From Verrucomicrobiales bacterium (lineage in GTDB: Bacteria > Verrucomicrobiota > Verrucomicrobiia > Verrucomicrobiales > DEV007), in the NCBI GenBank assembly GCA_017991025.1, contig JAGNMT010000090.1, positions 1 to 9,819 on the forward strand: a stretch of DNA of 9,819 nt, written 5' to 3'. Shown one piece after another: positions 1 through 5,658 of this stretch. A program made the translations under genes and the position numbers. The notes beneath the pieces are model-generated. The model did not search any database and was not told the DNA's origin. It was given only the letters and a program-made list of their open reading frames with translations. The number at the start of each line of letters is the position of its first letter. The first letter of the stretch is position 1.

Positions 1-593
1 GTCTTGAGGTTTTGGTCGCCGATCCAGCACCGGCACTGCCTAGCCTGGAAAACCTGAAAGCCGACCGGAGCCTCTATGTGCGCAAGTCGGTCGCGAATCA
101 CTTGAATGACATCACCAAGGATCATCCTGCGAAAGTCCTCGCGATTCTCGGCGAGTGGGGCCAGGAAAGTGCGCATACAACCTGGATCGCAAAGCGCGCC
201 CTGCGCACACTGATCAAACAGGGTAACAAGGAGGCTCTGACCCTCCTGGGTGCGGGAGAAAAAGCGCAGGTGCGGGTCGAAGCGTTCCGGGTGAGCCCGG
301 CCCGGGTGAAGCTCGGCGGAGAAATACGCCTCTCGCTTGAGATGATTTCCCTCGCGACGAAAACGCAAAAGCTCGTGATCGACTATGCGATCCACTATGT
401 GAAGAATTCCGGCGGCACCTCGGCAAAGGTCTTCAAGTGGACAGAACGCGAGATCGGACCGGGAGAGACGCTCGTGATCGGAAAGCGGCAGACGATACGC
501 GATTTTTCAACGCGGAAACACTATGCGGGAAAGCATCTGGTCGAGGTGATGGTGAACGGGGAACGCCTGGCGGAGTGGGAGTTTGTTCTGTAG
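1..593 (+). CDS. AlkC-like DNA alkylation repair protein, C-terminal part (5' truncated by window)
   Basis: The frame is open from the left edge (codons in phase with base 3) and ends at TAG 591-593. A TTG at base 12 is only an internal codon, because the family has a long N-terminal HEAT-repeat region that would lie upstream. What is visible is the last HEAT repeats, including the family signature SLYVRKSVANHLNDITKDHP and WIAKRALRTLIKQG. An Ig-like beta domain follows (about bases 265-590), with VSPARVKLGGEIRLSLE, DYAIHYVKNSGGTSAKVFKW and a closing HYAGKHLVEVMVNG segment. Known of the family: AlkC/AlkD glycosylases use HEAT repeats to grip DNA and remove N-alkylated bases such as 3-methyladenine; some AlkC proteins carry a C-terminal Ig-like domain. 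The catalytic region is outside the window, so activity cannot be judged. It is convergent with the toxin remnant at 620-841. Confidence 0.85.
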   Translation, partial: LEVLVADPAPALPSLENLKADRSLYVRKSVANHLNDITKDHPAKVLAILGEWGQESAHTTWIAKRALRTLIKQGNKEALTLLGAGEKAQVRVEAFRVSPARVKLGGEIRLSLEMISLATKTQKLVIDYAIHYVKNSGGTSAKVFKWTEREIGPGETLVIGKRQTIRDFSTRKHYAGKHLVEVMVNGERLAEWEFVL

Positions 594-619
594 CAGGGGC
601 TGCGCGGTGGCAGTCTTCC

Positions 620-841
620 GGGAATGATCAATTTCACCTTTGGAAAATAGGTTCCTCATCGAGCCGGGTCATGGGTGATGATGGCAATGCCGAGTGATTC
701 CGCTTGCACTCCGATGAAAAAATCCGGGAGAGGCGAGACCTTTGTGCCCCCGCGTCGCCGATATTGCAGGAAGGCCTTGGCCGCCAGAAAGAGGGTCTCG
801 CGTGTCAGCGGATCGCGCCGACGGGGCGTCCGTATGGGCAC
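620..841 (-). pseudogene. VapC-like PIN-domain toxin remnant, N-terminus missing and an in-frame stop
   Basis: Read on the minus strand from about 817, this matches the C-terminal half of a VapC-type PIN ribonuclease: LFLAAKAFLQYRRRGGTK, then SPLPDFFIGVQAESLGI and ITHDPAR. The Asp of PDFF and the Asp of HDPAR correspond to the two C-terminal acidic residues of the PIN active site. A TGA (656-658) follows HDPAR. The same frame then continues with GTYFPKVKLIIP down to about 620, which resembles the usual PIN tail (RYRTYFP...). So the stop interrupts recognisable family sequence. Upstream, the frame has only short unrelated sequence before a TAG, and the N-terminal half with the first catalytic Asp is absent. 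No antitoxin gene is visible. I infer a dead toxin-antitoxin relic. A translated fragment from GTG 841 to 656 (61 residues) is possible but would lack half the active site. Confidence 0.62.
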
Positions 842-856
842 CCATGGTTCAACAGC

Positions 857-877
857 GGACGGTTCATCGAACCGTCC
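857..877. repeat. Perfect hairpin, 9-bp stem with 3-nt loop
   Basis: GGACGGTTC (857-865), loop ATC, GAACCGTCC (869-877) are perfect complements. It begins about 15 bases outside the broken end of the PIN remnant. There is no T-tract on either side, so it is not a classical intrinsic terminator. Two more perfect hairpins follow within 45 bases: GCGC-TTC-GCGC (883-893) and TCCATGT-9 nt-ACATGGA (897-919). Together they could be a structured RNA element, the debris of a small mobile element, or chance in GC-rich DNA; the 9-bp stem is the least likely of the three to be chance. Confidence 0.55.
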
Positions 878-976
878 CTACCGCGCTTCGCGCCATTCCA
901 TGTATCAACGAAACATGGACTTAATCCCGTAGCACCCGGAACTCCGTAAGCCCTGCCTCTCAGCCCCATTGAGTGA

Positions 977-992
977 AAGGAGAATGCTCCTT
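977..992. repeat. Short hairpin sharing the core of the neighbouring palindromic repeat
   Basis: AAGGAG (977-982), loop AATG, CTCCTT (987-992) form a perfect 6-bp stem. The stem sequence is the same as the core of the termini of the 1004-1080 repeat (TCAAGGAGC / GCTCCTTGA). It may be a shrunken relative of that element, or coincidence. Confidence 0.35.
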
Positions 993-1003
993 CGCGGAAG
1001 AAC

Positions 1004-1080
1004 TCAAGGAGCCGGGTCGCCCCCGGCCCGGTAGTTTTCCGAAGGACAGCTCTCAGGGGCGGGGCGGCCCCGCTCCTTGA
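1004..1080. repeat. GC-rich palindromic dispersed repeat, copy A
   Basis: The two ends are inverted repeats: TCAAGGAGCCGGGTCGCCCC (1004-1023) against the reverse complement of 1061-1080, TCAAGGAGCGGGGCCGCCCC, 18 of 20 identical. The outer 9 bp are perfect, and a 37-nt middle separates the arms. The first 26 bases recur at 4661-4686 with a single difference, and the right end is partly conserved at 4732-4753. This fits a REP- or MITE-like dispersed element able to fold into a long hairpin. I see no target-site duplication. It lies about 110 bp upstream of ATG 1193, so it could also act as a transcription or mRNA barrier between units. Confidence 0.65.
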
Positions 1081-1180
1081 ATTTGTGAAAAACACACCCT
1101 GAGTCACTCCCTGTCCATTCCGACACAAACCTTGCCGCGCCTCACGCGACTTTGACGGTGCTTTTTCACAACCGGTGACG

Positions 1181-1186
1181 TAATAT
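1181..1186 (+). promoter_or_regulatory. Possible -10 box immediately upstream of ATG 1193
   Basis: TAATAT at 1181-1186 matches the bacterial -10 consensus in five of six positions and ends six bases before the ATG. A TTGACG resembling a -35 box lies at 1152-1157, but the spacing of 23 bp is too long for a standard sigma-70 promoter. No Shine-Dalgarno sequence precedes the ATG (GACGTAATATTCGGCC). If TAATAT is used, transcription would start at or next to the start codon and the mRNA would be leaderless. This is inference from sequence only. Confidence 0.3.
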
Positions 1187-1192
1187 TCGGCC

Positions 1193-4100
1193 ATGCATCC
1201 CCGTAAATCCCCTCTTTGCCTCCTCGCCCTGGCGCTTCTCACGGTCACCCTCCGACTCTCCGCCGCCGAAGAGGGTTTTGTTGACCTCTTCAACGGCAAA
1301 GACCTCACCGGTTGGGACGGCAACCCCGAACTGTGGTCGATCGAAGACGGTGCCATCACCGGAAAAACGAAGGGCCCGGGACAACTCACCTACAACCAGT
1401 TTCTCATTTGGCGAGGCGACGCCCGGCGCGGAGGCGTTGTGAAAAATTTCGAACTCCACGTCAAAATCAAACAGACCGGCAACAACACCGGCATCCAGTA
1501 TCGCAGCAAGGAACTGCCCGAAGTCGGCAAATGGTCCATCGGCGGGTATCAATGTGATGTTCACCCGACGACCGAGAACAATGCGATGCTCTATCACGAG
1601 CGCGGACGCGGCATCGTCGCGAAGAACGGACAGAGTGTCGTCGTCGATCCCGCCGGTGCAAAATGGCTCGTGAAAGAGCACGACCCGATCGCCGTTGATG
1701 TGGCGGAATGGAATGACTACACCGTCATCGCGAAAGGCAATCATCTCGTGCATTTGCTCAATGGCAAAGTGACCGCCGAAATCCACGACTACGACGAGGC
1801 CGGGCGCTCTCTTGAGGGTCTCCTTGCCTTTCAGGTCCACGGGGGGCCGGCCATGACCGTGCAGATCAAAGATGTGCGCCTCAAGGTCCTCCCCGACGGC
1901 GGCGTGACGTCCTTCGCCAAAGCCGACGTGCCCTCCGACGCGCAGGAGATCATGAAACCCGCGCCGAAGGGGAAGGAAAAAGAAAAAGCGAAAGGCGCGC
2001 AGGGCAAACCAGCCGAGGCCGCGCCGGGCAAAGGCAAAGCCAAGGACGCCCCGAAACGCCCCGATCAGGTCGGCCCTGCCATCGGCGAAAATACCGCCAC
2101 TCCGGTCGCCCGCATCAAAGTCCCCAAGGGCTTTGCCGTAGAGCTGCTCTACTCCGTCCCCGGGGTGGAGGAAGGCTCATGGGTGGCACTCTGTGCCGAC
2201 GACAAAGGCCGGATTTATGCAAGCGATCAGTACGGTGGACTTTACCGTTTCTCCGCTCCTGCCGCCGGTAAGCCGCTCGATCCCAAGTCCGTCGAAAAAG
2301 TCCCTGTCGAGATGCGCGCCGTGAACGGCATGCACTACGCCTTCGGCGCCCTCTATGTCGGGGTGAACGACTACGAACAGAAAATCCAGAGCGGTTTTTA
2401 CCGGATCACCGACAGCAATGGCGACGATCAACTCGACAAGGTGGAATTGCTCCGGGGCTTCGATTCCAAGGGCGACCACGGTGTCCATGCCGTCGTCCCG
2501 ACACCCGATGGCAAAGATTTTTTCCTCGTCTGCGGTAACAACGCCATCCTCACGGAGACCGAACCGACCTCCCCCGTTCCGACGATCTGGGGAGAAGACC
2601 ACCTCCTTCCCCGCATGCCCGACGGCCGCGGCCACAACCGCCACGTCCTCGCTCCCGGCGGCATCATTTATCGTGTCTCACCTGACGGGAAAAAGTTCGA
2701 GGTCTATGCCTCAGGATTCCGCAACGTCTATGACGCGGCGGTCAATCATGCCGGTGAACTTTTCACCTACGACGCGGACATGGAGTATGATTTCAACACG
2801 CCCTGGTATCGCCCCACCCGCGTCAACCACGTCGTGAGCGGCGGCGAATTCGGCTGGCGCAACGGAGCCGGAAAACGCCCCGAGTTTTACGCGGACAATC
2901 TCCCCGCGACGCTCAATATCGGCCCCGGTTCGCCGACCGGGACGACCTTCGGCTACGGCGCGAAATTTCCTGCCAAATACCAAAATGCCCTCTACATCCT
3001 GGACTGGAGCTGGGGCAAAGTGTACGCCGTTCACCTCACTGCGGACGGGGCGAGTTACAAGGGCGTCAAAGAGGAATTCATCACCGGCTCACCTCTCCCC
3101 GTGACTGACGCGATCATCCATCCTAAGGACGGAGCGATGTATTTCGCGATCGGCGGACGCCGGGTTCAATCCGGTCTCTATCGCGTCACCTACACCGGCG
3201 GAGAAGACACGGCACCCGTCAAACCCGACACCACGATCACCGATGCCGCGAAGCTGCGGCATGAACTCGAGGCCTTCCACGGCCATCAAGATCCCAAAGC
3301 GATTGAAGCGGCGTGGCCTCACCTTTCCAGCAAAGACCGTCACATTCGCTGGGCCGCCCGTACCGCGATCGAGCACCAGCCCGTGGACTCCTGGAAGGAG
3401 AAGGCGCTCACCGAAAAGGATCCCGCGACTCAGATCGAAGCCCTCCTCGCACTCTCCCGTGTCGCCGGCATTGACCCTTATCACCGGGTGCCCGCGAAGC
3501 CACTAGGGGGAGCCCCCGGCGAGCCCGCTCCTAAACCAAGAACCACTGCCGTCGCCGAGGGAGCGACTCCCACCCCGGCACCCGATCATGTGCTGCGGGA
3601 TCGCATTCTTGCCGCCCTCACCGGAATCAATTTTTCCACTCTCGGGCATGAATCGAAACTCGCGCTCGTTCGCACCGTAGGGATCACCTTGAACCGCTTT
3701 GATCGCCCTGATGGCCCGGTCATCGAATCGCTCATTGCCGACCTTGATCCGGCCTTTCCGGCAAAAAGCTTCGATCTCAACTGGCTCCTCTGTGAAACCC
3801 TCGCCTACCTCCAGGCTCCAAGCGTGGCCGAAAAGGGAATCGCGCTCATGACCGAAGCCGTAACCCAGGAAGAGCAGCTCGAGTATGCCCGAAGCCTGCG
3901 TTTTGTCACCACCGGATGGACAAAAGAAACGCGCACCGCCTACCTTGAGTGGTTCCTCAAGGCGGCCAACTATCGCGGTGGATCGAGCTTTGAAAAATTT
4001 ATCGAATTCATCCGCTTTGACGCTCTCGCCACCTTCACGGAGGCGGAAAAGACCGGGCTGGCCGAGCTCATTGCAAAGAAACCCGTTCGTGTCTCCGCGA

Positions 4101-4639
4101 TTGAAAACGTCGGAACCGTCTTTATCGGCCGCACACCGAAGATATGGACACTGGAGGAGTTAACGGCAGCGACCGAAACCGGTATGAAAGACCGCAACTT
4201 CGATACCGGCCGGAAAATGTTCGCCGGTGCCGCCTGTTACGCCTGTCACCGTTTCGGCGATGGCGGCGGCATGAACGGACCCGACCTCACCGGGGCGGGA
4301 GGCCGTTATTCACCGCACGATTTTCTCGATCAGATCATCAATCCGAGCAAGGTCATCAACGAGCAGTTTGCCCCCATTGTCGTGACCCAGAACGACGGCA
4401 CGATCGTCAGCGGCGTCGTGGTCAACCTCGGTGGCGACAGCGTGACCCTGAATACGGATCTCTCCGATCCCAATCAGCGTGTCAACGTGGACCGTAAGCT
4501 CGTGAAGAGCATCGAAGTGTCCACCGTCTCTCCGATGCCGCCGATGCTTCTGGCCATGCTCACCAAAGAAGAAATCCTCGATCTAGTCGCCTACGTCCTC
4601 AGCGGCGGTGACGCGGAGAATGCGATGTTTAAGAAGTGA
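1193..4639 (+). CDS. Secreted multi-domain redox protein: DUF1080 + sorbosone-dehydrogenase-like propeller + HEAT-like + cytochrome c
   Basis: This is an 1148-residue protein. Residues 1-25 form a Sec signal peptide (basic MHPRK, Leu/Ala core, SAA before EEG). Residues 28-235 are a DUF1080 / 3-keto-disaccharide hydrolase-type sandwich (VDLFNGKDLTGWDGN; NTGIQYRSKE). About 236-305 is a Lys/Ala/Pro-rich linker. About 305-668 is a sorbosone/glucose-dehydrogenase-like propeller (KVPKGFAVELL; Ca-site-like DSNGDDQLD at 407-415; GFRNVYDAAVN; WYRPTRVNHVVSGGEFGW). About 680-1000 is helical and HEAT-like, with a Pro-rich insert near 765-800. About 1000-1148 is a heme domain with CYACH at 1015-1019 and SPMPPM as possible distal Met ligand. 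Its parts match the 'Pirellula/Verrucomicrobium' dehydrogenase and heme-binding families. I infer periplasmic binding or oxidation of a sugar derivative with electrons leaving through heme c; the substrate is unknown. ATG 1193 is the only start that places the signal peptide at the N-terminus. Confidence 0.95.
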   Translation: MHPRKSPLCLLALALLTVTLRLSAAEEGFVDLFNGKDLTGWDGNPELWSIEDGAITGKTKGPGQLTYNQFLIWRGDARRGGVVKNFELHVKIKQTGNNTGIQYRSKELPEVGKWSIGGYQCDVHPTTENNAMLYHERGRGIVAKNGQSVVVDPAGAKWLVKEHDPIAVDVAEWNDYTVIAKGNHLVHLLNGKVTAEIHDYDEAGRSLEGLLAFQVHGGPAMTVQIKDVRLKVLPDGGVTSFAKADVPSDAQEIMKPAPKGKEKEKAKGAQGKPAEAAPGKGKAKDAPKRPDQVGPAIGENTATPVARIKVPKGFAVELLYSVPGVEEGSWVALCADDKGRIYASDQYGGLYRFSAPAAGKPLDPKSVEKVPVEMRAVNGMHYAFGALYVGVNDYEQKIQSGFYRITDSNGDDQLDKVELLRGFDSKGDHGVHAVVPTPDGKDFFLVCGNNAILTETEPTSPVPTIWGEDHLLPRMPDGRGHNRHVLAPGGIIYRVSPDGKKFEVYASGFRNVYDAAVNHAGELFTYDADMEYDFNTPWYRPTRVNHVVSGGEFGWRNGAGKRPEFYADNLPATLNIGPGSPTGTTFGYGAKFPAKYQNALYILDWSWGKVYAVHLTADGASYKGVKEEFITGSPLPVTDAIIHPKDGAMYFAIGGRRVQSGLYRVTYTGGEDTAPVKPDTTITDAAKLRHELEAFHGHQDPKAIEAAWPHLSSKDRHIRWAARTAIEHQPVDSWKEKALTEKDPATQIEALLALSRVAGIDPYHRVPAKPLGGAPGEPAPKPRTTAVAEGATPTPAPDHVLRDRILAALTGINFSTLGHESKLALVRTVGITLNRFDRPDGPVIESLIADLDPAFPAKSFDLNWLLCETLAYLQAPSVAEKGIALMTEAVTQEEQLEYARSLRFVTTGWTKETRTAYLEWFLKAANYRGGSSFEKFIEFIRFDALATFTEAEKTGLAELIAKKPVRVSAIENVGTVFIGRTPKIWTLEELTAATETGMKDRNFDTGRKMFAGAACYACHRFGDGGGMNGPDLTGAGGRYSPHDFLDQIINPSKVINEQFAPIVVTQNDGTIVSGVVVNLGGDSVTLNTDLSDPNQRVNVDRKLVKSIEVSTVSPMPPMLLAMLTKEEILDLVAYVLSGGDAENAMFKK

Positions 4640-4660
4640 AACGGGCCTCGGGATTGGACC

Positions 4661-4753
4661 TCAAGGAGCGGGGTCGCCCCCGGCCCCGAGCGGTGATCAA
4701 GGACTTACGGCTGGCCAGGAGGCGGCCGATCCTCAGTGGCCCCGCTCATTAGG
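4661..4753. repeat. GC-rich palindromic dispersed repeat, copy B, between convergent genes
   Basis: Bases 4661-4686 match 1004-1029 at 25 of 26 positions. The right end (CTCAGTGGCCCCGCTCATTAGG, 4732-4753, given here as its two halves CTCAGTGGCCC and CGCTCATTAGG) resembles the right end of copy A and is an imperfect inverted repeat of its own left end (about 12 of 18). The middle is longer and unrelated except for a shared AAGGAC. The copy starts 21 bases after the stop of the 1193-4639 gene and ends just before the stop of the convergent DUF218 gene, so either gene could be terminated by its structure. There is no T-tract. A separate 8-bp inverted repeat, GGCTGGCC (4709-4716) and GGCCAGCC (4752-4759), overlaps its right half. 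Confidence 0.6.
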
Positions 4754-4758
4754 CCAGC

Positions 4759-5577
4759 CTACAGCACACTCCCCATCCACTCCCACAAGGCGGTCTGCAC
4801 ATCGCGAAAGCCGCGCCCCTGAGGCACCAGATAGAGCGGCGAAAAAATCAACGGAGTGGATCGGAAATCACTCGGCACCGGAACGAGCGCGAGGCCCTGC
4901 GCCCGTGACTCTTTCAAGGCCCGGCTGAGGTGCGAGGCCGAGCTGGAGAGTCCCACCGTTTTCCATTCCGGATGCTTTTTCATCAGCGCAGCGACAGCCG
5001 CGATTTCCTCACTCGTGTTGCGTGGTTCGGGCACTTCGATGATAGCAGCCGCAGGCACGCCCAGCCCCTGCCAGATCTGCGCTGTTTCGCGGGAAAGGAA
5101 TCTATCCCCGCCTTCCTCGGTGATGCTGCGTCCTGTCGTGATGAGAGTGCCGACGAGGCCTTTATAATATAAGGTCGCGGGGGTCAAGAGCCGGTCCCCG
5201 TGCGTCCCGAGGGCAGGTTGTCCACCCGGCGAGAGTCCGGTGCCGCCGCCGAGGAGAACGAGCGCATCCAGCTTTTCCGCCGGTTGTTCAAAGCGGTAAT
5301 AGGGCTCCTCTAGAACGCGCAACAGCGCCACCCCCACGTAGGGGCTGCCGGCAAACGAGTAGAGCAACCACACACCGATGAGGACTCCGCGCACCGGTCG
5401 TTTCACTCCCGGCCAGAACATCGCGGTCAATCCCACGAGCCAGAGAAATCCCGATGGCAGGATCAGATGTCCGATCACTTTTTTTGCGATCAGTCCGCTG
5501 CCACTCATCGCGACGAGCAGGATCACGAAGAGGAGGGCCAAGAGGAAAGGTAGGAAGCGGGACAGTATTTTCTTCAT
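4759..5577 (-). CDS. Membrane-anchored YdcF/SanA/ElyC-family (DUF218) protein
   Basis: A 272-residue protein. Three hydrophobic segments lie at about 8-26, 34-55 and 62-86. A soluble DUF218 domain follows from about 104 to 260: LDALVLLGGG, then THGDRLLTPATLYYKG, LITTGRS, the acid/Arg stretch VPEPRNTSEE, and SSSASHLSRALKES. This order (GGG loop, GDR..A..Y, sEt, RNT, SH..RA) is the family pattern. Known of the family: E. coli ElyC and SanA affect cell-envelope integrity and lipid-carrier metabolism, while the biochemical reaction of most members is not established. The N-terminal membrane region makes it closer to ElyC than to soluble YdcF. ATG 5577 gives a normal MKK n-region directly before the first helix. 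No strong Shine-Dalgarno is seen. It is divergent from the 5659 gene and convergent with the 1193 gene. Confidence 0.92.
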   Translation of the reverse strand: MKKILSRFLPFLLALLFVILLVAMSGSGLIAKKVIGHLILPSGFLWLVGLTAMFWPGVKRPVRGVLIGVWLLYSFAGSPYVGVALLRVLEEPYYRFEQPAEKLDALVLLGGGTGLSPGGQPALGTHGDRLLTPATLYYKGLVGTLITTGRSITEEGGDRFLSRETAQIWQGLGVPAAAIIEVPEPRNTSEEIAAVAALMKKHPEWKTVGLSSSASHLSRALKESRAQGLALVPVPSDFRSTPLIFSPLYLVPQGRGFRDVQTALWEWMGSVL

Positions 5578-5658
5578 CGGGATTGACGTGATTCACTCCC
5601 ATACGGGCATGTTTATTGATAGTTTACACTTTTCTTCAAATCAGATAGAAATTGTCCC
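5578..5658. promoter_or_regulatory. Divergent AT-rich promoter region between the DUF218 and PQQ-propeller genes
   Basis: These 81 bases are the most AT-rich stretch of the window, especially 5609-5654, and must hold both promoters. On the plus strand TTTACA (5623-5628), a 17-bp spacer and TAGAAA (5646-5651) form a plausible sigma-70-type promoter (5/6 and 4/6 matches). The -10 ends seven bases before ATG 5659, so the transcript would have almost no leader, and no Shine-Dalgarno is present. On the minus strand TTGAAG and TAAACT are present but not at a good spacing. Confidence 0.4.

Larger units (their letters stand above)
842..1192. other. Intergenic region rich in inverted repeats, no credible gene
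   Basis: No frame on either strand shows family-like protein here; the long minus-strand frame across 805-1389 is an antisense shadow running into the downstream gene. The region contains four short perfect inverted repeats (857-877, 883-893, 897-919, 977-992) and the 77-bp palindromic repeat at 1004-1080, annotated separately. The last 110 bases before ATG 1193 are less structured and should contain the promoter of the DUF1080 fusion gene. Confidence 0.7.

Noticed and set aside
857..1080. Intrinsic terminator for the genes flanking the hairpin cluster
   Set aside because: None of the stems is followed by a run of T on either strand.
805..1389. 194-residue minus-strand frame crossing the start of the 1193 gene
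   Set aside because: No family-like sequence; it runs through the palindromic repeat and antisense to a clear signal peptide.
1166..1840. 224-residue minus-strand frame
   Set aside because: It is the antisense shadow of the DUF1080 domain; Asp/Val-rich text is typical of such shadows.
4608..4928. 106-residue plus-strand frame across the convergent gap
   Set aside because: It overlaps the ends of two supported genes, is Pro/Ser/Arg-rich without a family, and much of it is the repeat copy B.
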